A program made the position numbers and the translations under genes. The notes under the pieces are model-generated. The model searched no databases and had not been told where the DNA came from. It saw only the letters and a list, made by a program, of their open reading frames with translations. This document shows positions 8,874 to 16,999 of a stretch of 56,196 nucleotides of DNA, piece after piece (position 1 is the first letter of the stretch; each line of letters opens with the position of its first letter). The DNA is from Pseudonocardia sp. KRD291 (GTDB lineage Bacteria > Actinomycetota > Actinomycetes > Mycobacteriales > Pseudonocardiaceae): positions 1 to 56,196 of the forward strand of contig NZ_JADQDD010000004.1 in assembly GCF_019263595.1 (NCBI RefSeq), read 5' to 3'.

Positions 8874-10388
8874 TCAGGCCAGCGGCTGCGAGGTCGATGC
8901 CACCCGGTCGGGCCCGGGTGGAGCGGCTGCCGGGTAGAGGCCGTCGAACCGTTCCCGGTCGGCGGCCGACCGGGTGCACGCCGACACGCCGATGTAGACC
9001 AGGATCCCGGCGCAGACCACGACGCCGCCGGAGAAGAACGTCGGGGGAGGCGTCCACCCCGCGCTGGTGAGCAGTGTCAGCACGATGTTGAGCCCCAGCC
9101 CGACCACGACCGAGACGGTGGTGGCGACACCCGTGCCGCGTCGCCAGTAGATGCCCAGCACGACCGGGCCGAAGATCGCCGCGGCGAACGCGGCCCAGCC
9201 GATCGCGCCGAGCAGGTAGATGATCTGGTCCAGGTAGAGCCCGACGTAGAGCGCGGCCGCGACGACGGCCAGGCTGGCCACGCGGTTCCAGGCGAGCTCG
9301 TGGCGGATCCGCAGGCCGAGCGAGGACATCAGGTCCCGGGTCAGCGCCGAGGCGCCGATCGTGATGAAGCTGCTCGCGCTGGACATGATCGCCGCGAGCA
9401 GCGCGGTGAGCGCGAGGCCGGCCACCAGCGGACTGGTGAAGGTGTCCAGGAAGCTGGTCGCGGTGTCGTCGACGACGCCGGGTTCGGCCATCCGCCCGTC
9501 GGCGATCGCCGCCCGGGTGCCGAGCCCGACGCCGAGGGAGAACAGCGTGGTCGTCGCGTAGCCGATCGCCGCCACCGTCGCGCCCCACTTCAGCTCGCGC
9601 GAGGAGCGGAGCATGAGGAACTTGTGGATCAGCTGCGGCTGGGCCACCACCCCGAGCAGGATCATGATCGCGTTCGCGCCGATCCAGGCGGCCGGCTTGA
9701 CCCCGTCGAGGGCCAGCAGGTCGGGGTCCGATGCGGTGATCGTGGCCATCGTCGAGCCCCACCCGCCGCCCACACCGAGTGCGACGACGAAGACCACGAC
9801 CGACATCGCGATCATCAGGATGCCCTGCACGAGGTCGGTCCAGACCGCGGCGAGCATGCCCCCCGCGATCGTGTACGCGGCCACCACCAGGGCACCCAGC
9901 AGTGTCGCGGTGCCGAGCGAGATCCCGAGCAGCAGGCTCATGATGACCCCGGACGCGACGACCTGGGCGGTCATGTAGCCGATCGCGCCGATGATCATCG
10001 CCACCGACATCGAGAAGTGTGCGGAGCGGGAGCTGTACCGGACCCGGACGATGTCCGGGATGCTGTAGACCTCGTGGCGCTGCGCGATCGCGCGCAGGCG
10101 CCCGCCCAGCAGGAACCACGCCAGGGTGAAGCCCAGCGGCGGGAGCAGGGCGGCCGCGACGAACGCGCCGATGCCCCAGCTCGAGGTCGTCCCGGTGGCG
10201 CCGACCATGCCCCAGCCGCTCTGGATGGACGAGAACGAGGCCATCGCCATCACGAAGAACCCGAGGGACTGGCCCGCGACCAGGAACTCCTTCGCCGAGG
10301 CCATCCGCCGGTTGGCCCACACCCCGATGCCGAGCATCACGGCGAGGTAGGCGATCGAGATCCCGAGAATGATCGTCTGCTCGTCCAT
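8874..10388 (-). CDS. sodium:solute symporter (SSS family)
   Basis: A 504-residue protein with about 13 hydrophobic helices. The N-terminus (IILGISIAYLAVMLGIGVWA), the KEFLVAGQSLGFF loop, the AGGMLAAVWTDLVQG segment and the RDLMSS cytoplasmic turn are typical of the SSS family, which uses sodium to import organic solutes. Start ATG 10388 is supported by GGGAGG a few bases before it; the longer frame upstream has no hydrophobic content. First gene of the symporter / membrane protein / CoA transferase set, downstream of a LysR gene on the same strand. Substrate unknown; the neighbouring CoA transferase points to a carboxylate. Confidence 0.9.
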   Translation of the reverse strand: MDEQTIILGISIAYLAVMLGIGVWANRRMASAKEFLVAGQSLGFFVMAMASFSSIQSGWGMVGATGTTSSWGIGAFVAAALLPPLGFTLAWFLLGGRLRAIAQRHEVYSIPDIVRVRYSSRSAHFSMSVAMIIGAIGYMTAQVVASGVIMSLLLGISLGTATLLGALVVAAYTIAGGMLAAVWTDLVQGILMIAMSVVVFVVALGVGGGWGSTMATITASDPDLLALDGVKPAAWIGANAIMILLGVVAQPQLIHKFLMLRSSRELKWGATVAAIGYATTTLFSLGVGLGTRAAIADGRMAEPGVVDDTATSFLDTFTSPLVAGLALTALLAAIMSSASSFITIGASALTRDLMSSLGLRIRHELAWNRVASLAVVAAALYVGLYLDQIIYLLGAIGWAAFAAAIFGPVVLGIYWRRGTGVATTVSVVVGLGLNIVLTLLTSAGWTPPPTFFSGGVVVCAGILVYIGVSACTRSAADRERFDGLYPAAAPPGPDRVASTSQPLA

Positions 10389-10511
10389 CGGACCTCCCGT
10401 GGGTGAGCGGACCCGGCCCGGGCGCGTGGCCGCGGGGCGGGCCCGTCCGGTCGCCCTTGACCGGTGCCGTGACGGTAGCCGCCGTACCTGCGCGCCGGGT
10501 GCGGAGTTTGG

Positions 10512-10525
10512 GCATGCAGCCATGC
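10512..10525. promoter_or_regulatory. short dyad upstream of the symporter gene, possible LysR site
   Basis: GCATG (10512-10516), CAGC, CATGC (10521-10525): a 5-bp dyad with a 4-base spacer in the 168-base gap between the LysR gene and the symporter. LysR-type regulators often bind such short interrupted palindromes. Weak on its own. Confidence 0.3.
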
Positions 10526-10556
10526 GGTGCGGACATACCCCGCGGAGGCGCGGCTC

Positions 10557-11513
10557 TCAGCCCGGCCCGGCGTCGCGGTAGGCCTCGCGCAGCAACGCGG
10601 CGAACTCCGCGGCGGCCGGGGTCGGCGGGCGGTCGGCGCGGAGCAGCGTGATCTCCCGGCGCAGCACCGGGTCCCGCAGCGGCATGCTGACGAAGCCGTC
10701 CGCGGGGCCGAGGCAGGCGATCGTGGACGCCGGCAGCGGCGCCACGCCGAGCCCGGCGGTCACCAGGCCGCCGATGGTGACCAGCTGCCCGGCCTCGAAC
10801 ACCGTCGCCGCATCGAGACCGGCCGCGCGCAACCCGGCGTCGACCAGCGGCCGGACGCTGGTGCCGGCGCGGGTCGTGATCACTGTTTCGGCGGCCAGCT
10901 CGGCCCACGCCACACCGCCGCGCCCGGCCCACCGGTGCTCGCGCGGCACGACCAGGTGGACCGGTTCGTCGAACAGCGGCTCGACCCGCAGCGGGCCCGG
11001 CGCTGCGGGCCGGTTGGCGATACCCAGATCGGCCTCGCCGGAGGCGACCTGGGCCACGATCGCGCCCGCCGGCGCGTCGCCGATCGTGAACGACACCTCC
11101 GGTCGGCGCTCCCGGTACCGCCGGATCGTGGGGCCCAGGCGGTAGCCGACGAGCGAGGGCAGCGTGGCCACGTGCACCGACCCGGCCTCGCCCGCGGTGA
11201 AGCGACGGAACGTCTCCAGCCCGGCGGCGCGCGCGTCCAGGATGCTCTGCGCCGACCGGCGGAACGCCTCCCCGGCCGGGGTCAGGGTCACCCCCCGGGC
11301 GTCGCGCACCGCGAGCTCGACGCCGAAGCGGCGTTCCAGTGCCGCCATCGACCGGCTCAGCGACGACTGCGCGACGTGCAGTGCGGCGGCCGCCGCGCTG
11401 AAGCTCCCCTCCCGCGCCACCGCGTGGAAGTACTCCAGGTGGGTCAGCGTGACGTCCGGGGCCGGCAGCCGGTCGTCCCAGCGCCCGGCGGCGTCCGGGG
11501 CCGTCCTGGTCAT
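10557..11513 (-). CDS. LysR family transcriptional regulator
   Basis: 318 residues. The N-terminal winged helix-turn-helix is at about 22-82 (TLTHLEYFHAVAREGSFSAA ... QSSLSRSMAALERRFG), followed by a linker helix and a two-lobe effector-binding domain. The ATG overlaps the stop of the upstream alcohol dehydrogenase by 4 bases (ATGA), so it is co-expressed with it rather than divergent as LysR genes often are. It sits 168 bases before the symporter operon, its most likely target. Effector unknown. Confidence 0.92.
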   Translation of the reverse strand: MTRTAPDAAGRWDDRLPAPDVTLTHLEYFHAVAREGSFSAAAAALHVAQSSLSRSMAALERRFGVELAVRDARGVTLTPAGEAFRRSAQSILDARAAGLETFRRFTAGEAGSVHVATLPSLVGYRLGPTIRRYRERRPEVSFTIGDAPAGAIVAQVASGEADLGIANRPAAPGPLRVEPLFDEPVHLVVPREHRWAGRGGVAWAELAAETVITTRAGTSVRPLVDAGLRAAGLDAATVFEAGQLVTIGGLVTAGLGVAPLPASTIACLGPADGFVSMPLRDPVLRREITLLRADRPPTPAAAEFAALLREAYRDAGPG

Positions 11514-12627
11514 CGTCGGGCCGGCTCGATCACGGGCTTGATCTGCTCCATGGCGCGCATCGAGTTCATGGCCTCCTCCAGCCCGTCCAGGCCGTAGCGG
11601 CGACCCAACATCCGGTTCCAGTCGAACCGGTCCCGGAAGCGCTCCAGGATCTCGAGGGCGACGTGGTAGTCGGCGATGTCGCCGCTCATCGAGCCGAGAA
11701 TGCGCAGGCCGCGGGTCGCGATCCTGGCCGCGTCGACGGCCTGGCGCTCGCCGCCGAGGGTGCCCATCACGACGTAGCGCCCGCCCCGTCCCATCAGGTC
11801 GATGCCCTCGGCGACCGCACCGGGCGCCCCGGCGAGCTCGAAGCCGACCGTCGGGCCGCCGCCGGGAGCTGCGCGATGATCTCGGCGCGCTCGGCCGCGT
11901 CCGGGTGCTCCTCGACCGGGACGGTGTCGGTGGCGCCCCACCCCGCGGCGACCGCGAGCCGGTCCGCCGGGCCCCCGACGACGATCAGCTTCCGTGGGTT
12001 GTGCAGCGACAGCAGCGCCGTCGCGAACAGTCCGAGCGGCCCCGCGCCCTGCACGACGACGGTGTCGGTGTGGTCGATCGGCCCGGCCACCTCGAGCGCC
12101 CTGACGACCGTGCGCAGGGCGCAGCTGCCGGCCGATGCCCAGGCGCTGTCGACGGCGTCCGGGACGAGGAGCCGCCCGGCCCGGGGAATCACGTAGCCGA
12201 TCTCGGCGAAGGAGCCGGTGAAGTGCGGCGGAACGCTGCAGTCGTTGAGGTAGCCGATGTAGCGGGCGGCGCACTGCGTCGGTTCGCGCTCGACGGTGCA
12301 CTGGTGGCAGCGCCCGCACGGGGTGTGCGCCCAGACGACCCGGTCGCCTATCCGCACCGGCCGCCCCAGGCTGTCGAGGTCCGCGCCGGACCCGACGGCG
12401 GTCACCCGGCCGGCCATCTCGTGGCCGAGGATGAGCGGGGGCGTGATCGGCAACCGGCCGGCGAGGTGGCCGAGCCAGACGTGCACGTCCGAGCCGCAGA
12501 CCGTCGCCGCCTCGATGTCGACGACCAGCGCGCCGGGCTCGGGCACGGGTCGCGGGAAATCCTCGACGACGAACGGCGCCGAGTACTCGGCCAGGACGGC
12601 CGCCCGTCCGCTGGTGTCGGTACTCAT
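11510..12627 (-). pseudogene. zinc-dependent alcohol dehydrogenase, split by a frameshift
   Basis: The N-terminal part, read from ATG 12627, has the medium-chain dehydrogenase features: catalytic-zinc Cys and His (TVCGSDVHVW, GHEMAGR), the four-Cys structural zinc lobe (CGRCHQC ... C), and the NAD(P) fold (VVVQGAGPLGLFA). At 11862-11866 the frame breaks: after AEIIAQLP the remaining cofactor and C-terminal parts (VGFELAGAPG ... RGGRYVVMGTLGG) continue in another frame to 11510. Restoring one G (CCCGG to CCCGGG on the minus strand) gives a continuous product of about 372 residues. This is either a genuine recent loss or a base-calling error in a short GC run. The gene overlaps the LysR start and is divergent from a Baeyer-Villiger monooxygenase, suggesting it supplied ketone from an alcohol. 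Confidence 0.85.
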
Positions 12628-12650
12628 GTGAACGTCCGCCCTCTCGTCGT

Positions 12651-12702
12651 CGACAGGTCGTGCTCACCGTGTCCGGTGGCGGTGCCGCGCCGCAACCTGT
12701 CG
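12651..12702. promoter_or_regulatory. 8-bp inverted repeat pair in the divergent dehydrogenase/monooxygenase promoter
   Basis: CGACAGGT at 12651-12658 and its exact reverse complement ACCTGTCG at 12695-12702, spaced 36 bases apart (44 centre to centre, about four helical turns). They lie in the 157-base region between the divergent starts of the alcohol dehydrogenase and the monooxygenase. This could be a pair of operator half-sites on one DNA face. Confidence 0.45.
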
Positions 12703-12784
12703 CCGTGATCGCGTCCGGGCGGCCGGTCGGTCATCCTGGAGGCGGGCCGGTGCGCGACCGCCGCACCGGACGAGGAGGTCTTCG

Positions 12785-14698
12785 GTGCCCGAGCAGGTCC
12801 CGCGCCGCCCGATCGACACCGCGCGGCTGCGTACCGCCGTGGAGTCGGCGAACCTGCCGACGCTGGCGATGGTGACCTTCCACCTGACCGGTGACCAGCG
12901 GTGGCTGACCGACCCGTTCCGGCCGTCCCGCTCGCCCGGGCTCGGGCCGCACGACTCCGGTGGCTTCGACGACGACACGGCCGCCGCGCTGAGGGCCGCC
13001 GCCGTCGAGGCGGTCACCGCCTGGTCCGGCGGTGCCGCTGCCGCGGTGCCGGATCCGGAACCGGAGCTGTTGCGCCGCATGCTGGGCACCGCCGTCGCCG
13101 AGGAGGTCCCGGACGAGTACGAGCGCCTGATGCGCGAGGACATGGGCTTCGCACCGGAGGCCGAACCGTCGCCGGTCCCGGCCGCGGAGGTCGCCGGCCG
13201 GGACCTGCGCGTGATCATCATCGGGGCCGGGGTGTCCGGGCTGATCGCCGCCGTCCGGCTGCAGCGCGCCGGGGTGCCGTTCGTGATCCTGGAACGCCGC
13301 CGCGACGTCGGCGGGGTCTGGCTGACCAACGACTACCCGGGTGCCGGCGTCGACACCCCCAGCTACCTGTACTCGTTCTCGTTCTTTCCCCGCGACTGGT
13401 CCACCCACTTCGGCAAGCGCGACGAGATGGTCGGCTACATCGCCGACATGGCCGAGCACTTCGACCTGCGCCGCCACGCCGAGTTCGGGGTCGAGGTCGA
13501 GTCCGCGGACTGGGACGGGGACGCCCGGCGCTGGACCGTCCGCGCCGGGGGCCGGACCTGGACCGGGACGGCGGTGATCAGTGCCGTCGGACTGTTCAAC
13601 CGCACGGTCGTCCCGGACCTGCCCGGGCTCTCCGACTTCGCCGGGCCGGCGTTCCACACCACCGAGTGGCGCCACGACCTCGACCTGTCCGGGCGGCGGG
13701 TCGCCGTCGTCGGGACCGGGGCGAGCGCGATGCAGGTGGTGCCCGCGATCGTCGGGCGCCCGTCGCACCTGACGGTGTTCCAGCGCTCCCCGCAGTGGAT
13801 CGCGCCGAACGCGGAGTACTTCGCGCCGGTCGGCGACGACGTGCACTGGCTGATGCACCACGTGCCCTACTACCACCCCTGGTACCGGTTCCGGCTGGCC
13901 TGGGTGTTCAACGACCGCGTGCACCCGAGCCTGCGCACCGACCCGGGGTGGGAGCACCCGGAGCGCTCGCTCAATGCCGTCAACGACGGGCACCGCCGCT
14001 ACTTCACCCGTTACCTGGAGAGCGAGCTCGCCGGCCGCCCGGACCTGGTCGAGAAGTGCACACCGACCTACCCGCCGTTCGGCAAGCGGATGCTGCTCGA
14101 CAACGGCTGGTTCGCCGCGCTGCGCCGCGACGACGTCGAGCTCGTCACCGACGCCGTCGCGCGGGTCACGCCGACCGGGGTCGTGACGGAGACGGGGGAG
14201 CAGCACGACGCCGACGTCCTGGTGCTGGGCACCGGGTTCGACGCGCAGAACTTCCTGCCCGGCGTCGAGGTCCGCGGCCGCGACGGGCGCGAGCTGCACG
14301 AGGTGTGGGGTGCTGACGACGCCACCGCGCACCTCGGGATCACCGTGCCCGGCTTCCCGAACCTGTTCCTGATGTACGGCCCGAACACCAACGCGGGGGC
14401 CGGCGGCAGCTTCATCTTCGTGGCCGAGGCGCAGGCCCGCTACATCGTCGACCTCGTCGCCCGGATGGGCCGGGAACGGATCGGCGCGGTCGAGGTCCGC
14501 CCGGAGTGCCACGACCGGTGGGTCGCCGACGTCGACGCCGCGCACGAGCAGATGGTCTGGACCCATCCCGGGATGACGACCTACTACCGCAACCCGGCCG
14601 GCCGGGTCGTCGCGAACTCGCCGTACCGGGTCGTCGACTACTGGGCGATGACCCGCGACGCCGACCCCGCGGAGTACCGCCTCGACCCGCTGCCCTGA
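12785..14698 (+). CDS. Baeyer-Villiger monooxygenase, 4-hydroxyacetophenone monooxygenase-like
   Basis: A flavin- and NADPH-dependent enzyme that inserts oxygen next to a ketone carbonyl to give an ester or lactone. The 637-residue length and the N-terminal extension of about 140 residues before the first Rossmann motif match the HAPMO type (about 640). Seen: FAD site IIIGAGVSGL (145-154), BVMO fingerprint FAGPAFHTTEW (285-295), NADPH site VVGTGASAMQ (308-317). The fingerprint ends W-R where Pro or Asp is usual. GTG start is supported by GAGGAGG 8 bases upstream. Divergent from the broken alcohol dehydrogenase, a logical alcohol-ketone-ester pair. Substrate is not known. Confidence 0.92.
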   Translation: MPEQVPRRPIDTARLRTAVESANLPTLAMVTFHLTGDQRWLTDPFRPSRSPGLGPHDSGGFDDDTAAALRAAAVEAVTAWSGGAAAAVPDPEPELLRRMLGTAVAEEVPDEYERLMREDMGFAPEAEPSPVPAAEVAGRDLRVIIIGAGVSGLIAAVRLQRAGVPFVILERRRDVGGVWLTNDYPGAGVDTPSYLYSFSFFPRDWSTHFGKRDEMVGYIADMAEHFDLRRHAEFGVEVESADWDGDARRWTVRAGGRTWTGTAVISAVGLFNRTVVPDLPGLSDFAGPAFHTTEWRHDLDLSGRRVAVVGTGASAMQVVPAIVGRPSHLTVFQRSPQWIAPNAEYFAPVGDDVHWLMHHVPYYHPWYRFRLAWVFNDRVHPSLRTDPGWEHPERSLNAVNDGHRRYFTRYLESELAGRPDLVEKCTPTYPPFGKRMLLDNGWFAALRRDDVELVTDAVARVTPTGVVTETGEQHDADVLVLGTGFDAQNFLPGVEVRGRDGRELHEVWGADDATAHLGITVPGFPNLFLMYGPNTNAGAGGSFIFVAEAQARYIVDLVARMGRERIGAVEVRPECHDRWVADVDAAHEQMVWTHPGMTTYYRNPAGRVVANSPYRVVDYWAMTRDADPAEYRLDPLP

Positions 14699-14723
14699 CG
14701 TTCTGTGCTGGGGTCCGGCGGGG

Positions 14724-16091
14724 TCAGCGGCCGGGTGGGGCGAGGCGGTAGACGGCGCCGGCGTCGTCGTCGGTCACGTAGACCGCGCCGTCGGGGCCCG
14801 CGACCGCGGCGACCGGGCGTCCCCAGCGCGACCCGTCGGTGTCCTGGAAGCCGCCGACCAGCGTCTGCTGAGGGCCCAGCGCGCCGTTCTCGTACGGGAA
14901 GAACGACACCTCCGGGGCCCGCGGCGGGCTCGCGTTCCAGGAGCCGTGCACCCCGGCCAGCGCGCCCTGCGCGTACGGGCCCGGCAGGGCGCCGTCGACG
15001 AACGACAGGCCCAGCGGGGCGGAGTGCGCGCCGAAGGTCTGCTCGACCCGCGGCAGCGTCGCGCAGTCCAGCTTCGACCCGTCCGGGTTCATCTCCGCGT
15101 CGCGCACGAAGCCCACGTCCGAGCCCTTCACCGGGCTGCCGGCGACACCGGGGTCGGCGTCGCGCTCGATGTTGCAGTACGGCCAGCCCAGGTTGCGGCC
15201 CTGCGTCAGCTTCGCCAGCTGCTCGCCCGGGTGGTTCGTGACGTAGTCCTTGATCACCTGGCCGTAGGCGGACCCGGTCCCGTCCCCGTACGGTTTGTCG
15301 TAGGGGTAGGGCACGTTGTCCCGTCCGTTGACCGCGGTCCACACCGCGCCGTCCGGGGCCACGGCCAGGCCGGTGCCGTTGCGGACGCCGGTCGCGAACG
15401 GCGCGGGCGCCCCGCCGCCCGGCGGGATCCGCAGGATCGACGCCCGCGGCGGGTTCGCCGTCAGATCCTCGGCGGAGATGTTGCCGGTGGACCCGACCGA
15501 GACGTACACCGCGCCGTCCGGGCCGACGGCGACGCTCTTCAACGCGTGCGCGTAGGCGCCCTTGAGGTCGGCACTCTTGGAGTCCGGCAGGTTCGCGGCC
15601 ACGACCCGCCGGTTCGACACCTGCCCACCGGCGTAGTCGTAGGCGGCGACCTGGTTGCTCTCGGCGACGTAGAGCGTCGACCCGGCGAACGCCATGCCGT
15701 GCGGCTGCTCGAGGCCCTCGAGGAGGGGAGCCGTCGTGGAGCCGCCGCGGCCGTCCGGGGTGAGCCGGTCGACCCGGCCCTCCTCGGGCACCGACACCAG
15801 CAGCTGCCGGTCCGGGGTCCACACCGGCAGGCGCGCCTCGGGCACCCGGGCGAACACCGACATCGTCCAGCCCTGCGGCACCAGCGCCTGGCGCGGCGAG
15901 TCGAGGGGCGAGGCATCCATCCCGGCCGGGACGGTCAGGGTGGTCGGGACCAGGCCGGCCGCGGCCGCGGCGACCGGGGCCTGGGCGCCGGACAGGGCAA
16001 CGTCGACCGGGGTCGGGCCGGAGCACGCGGTCAGCAACGCGGTGGCGGTGAGCGCGGCGGCGGCGAGCCGGAGCGGGCGGGTCGAGCGCAT
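14724..16091 (-). CDS. lipoprotein glucose/sorbosone dehydrogenase-like beta-propeller
   Basis: 455 residues. It opens with a lipoprotein signal peptide: basic RPLR, a hydrophobic Ala/Leu stretch and the lipobox LLTAC at about residue 21, so the mature protein is membrane-anchored outside the cell. The rest has repeated PDGAVYV blades (VGPDGAVYVSVGS, VAPDGAVWTAVNG, AGPDGAVYVTDDD) and LGWPYCN, typical of the soluble PQQ-dependent sugar/sorbosone dehydrogenase propeller family (GSDH). Whether PQQ is bound cannot be shown here. It converges with the monooxygenase gene, 25 bases between stops, and is divergent from a small methyltransferase. Confidence 0.85.
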   Translation of the reverse strand: MRSTRPLRLAAAALTATALLTACSGPTPVDVALSGAQAPVAAAAAGLVPTTLTVPAGMDASPLDSPRQALVPQGWTMSVFARVPEARLPVWTPDRQLLVSVPEEGRVDRLTPDGRGGSTTAPLLEGLEQPHGMAFAGSTLYVAESNQVAAYDYAGGQVSNRRVVAANLPDSKSADLKGAYAHALKSVAVGPDGAVYVSVGSTGNISAEDLTANPPRASILRIPPGGGAPAPFATGVRNGTGLAVAPDGAVWTAVNGRDNVPYPYDKPYGDGTGSAYGQVIKDYVTNHPGEQLAKLTQGRNLGWPYCNIERDADPGVAGSPVKGSDVGFVRDAEMNPDGSKLDCATLPRVEQTFGAHSAPLGLSFVDGALPGPYAQGALAGVHGSWNASPPRAPEVSFFPYENGALGPQQTLVGGFQDTDGSRWGRPVAAVAGPDGAVYVTDDDAGAVYRLAPPGR

Positions 16092-16238
16092 GGACACCCT
16101 TCGTCGAAGAAGATCTACCCGCGATTCTGCCCGAACCCGGGGTCCGTCGCGTGGTTCCGGGCCGCGCGAGGTCCCGGTCGTCGTGGTGGACGGCGACCGG
16201 GTCGTCGAGGCAGGACGCGGCGGGGAAAGATGCCCGCC

Positions 16239-16850
16239 ATGGGTGACACGCTTCTGTTCGTCCGGCAGTTCCTCCGTTCCCCGACCACGATCGGTGCGGT
16301 CGCACCCAGTTCGGCGTACCTGGCCCGGCGGATCGCGGCGGACGTCCCGGAGTCCGGCGACCCGGTCGTGCTGGAGCTGGGCCCCGGGTCCGGTGCGTTC
16401 ACCGGGGAGATCCGGCGCCGTCTCGGCGGGCGGGGCCGGCACGTCGCGGTCGAGGTGAACCCGTCGATGGCGGCCGCGCTGCGGTCCCGACACCCGGGCG
16501 TCGAGGTGATCGAGGGCGACGCCGCGGACACCGCGGGCCTGCTCCGCGCCGTCGGGGTGACGCGGGTCGACCTCGTGGTCAGCGGGCTGCCGTGGGCGGT
16601 GTTCCCGGGGCCGAAACAGGACGCGATCCTCGACTCCGTCGTCGCGGCGATGCCCCCGGACGGTCGTTTCGCGACGTTCGCCTACTCGCACGCCACCGTG
16701 CTGCCGCCCGCCGTGCGGTTCCGCCGGCGTCTGGAGGAGCGCTTCGAGTCCGTCGGTTCCGGGGCGACGGAGTGGCGCAACCTCCCGCCCGCCCGGATCC
16801 TGCACGCCGCGCGGCCCCGCGCCGGTGCGACCTCCGGGCCGTCCGTCTGA
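16239..16850 (+). CDS. class I SAM-dependent methyltransferase, phospholipid N-methyltransferase-like
   Basis: 203 residues. The opening LLFVRQFLRSPTTIGAVAPSS is the conserved entry helix of PmtA-like (COG3963) phospholipid methyltransferases and related rRNA-adenine methyltransferase folds. SAM motif I is VLELGPGSGAFTGEI, followed by the acidic loop VAVEVNPSMA, EGDAAD, and motif IV LVVSGLPWAVFPG. ATG 16239 is preferred over ATG 16230 because the GGGGAAAG ribosome site would abut the latter. Substrate (phosphatidylethanolamine or another lipid) is inferred from family resemblance. Confidence 0.85.
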   Translation: MGDTLLFVRQFLRSPTTIGAVAPSSAYLARRIAADVPESGDPVVLELGPGSGAFTGEIRRRLGGRGRHVAVEVNPSMAAALRSRHPGVEVIEGDAADTAGLLRAVGVTRVDLVVSGLPWAVFPGPKQDAILDSVVAAMPPDGRFATFAYSHATVLPPAVRFRRRLEERFESVGSGATEWRNLPPARILHAARPRAGATSGPSV

Positions 16851-16903
16851 TCGAACTGTGAGCCGCCCGGCGGCGGCGCGGTCTCCCGGGGACCTTCCCG
16901 CGG

Positions 16904-16942
16904 GAATTCGCTCGCGAACTCTCGGAGTTCGCGAGGGAATTC
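16904..16942. terminator. 17-bp inverted repeat, bidirectional terminator
   Basis: Left arm 16904-16920 (GAATTC, G, CTCGCGAACT) pairs with right arm 16926-16942 (AGTTCGCGAG, G, GAATTC) around loop CTCGG; 16 of 17 positions pair, with a single G-G mismatch. It lies between convergent genes (methyltransferase stop at 16850, hydrolase stop at 17000), as expected for a two-way terminator. The EcoRI-like ends are AT-richer than anything nearby. Confidence 0.7.
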
Positions 16943-16948
16943 TCGAGA

Positions 16949-16968
16949 GGAGGGTGCCCGGGCCCTCC
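16949..16968. terminator. second GC hairpin in the same convergent gap
   Basis: GGAGGG (16949-16954), an 8-base loop, CCCTCC (16963-16968). It follows the larger hairpin directly and probably acts with it, mainly for the minus-strand operon. Confidence 0.4.
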
Positions 16969-16999
16969 CTCGGACTCGGCCCGCCCGGCAGGACCCCGC

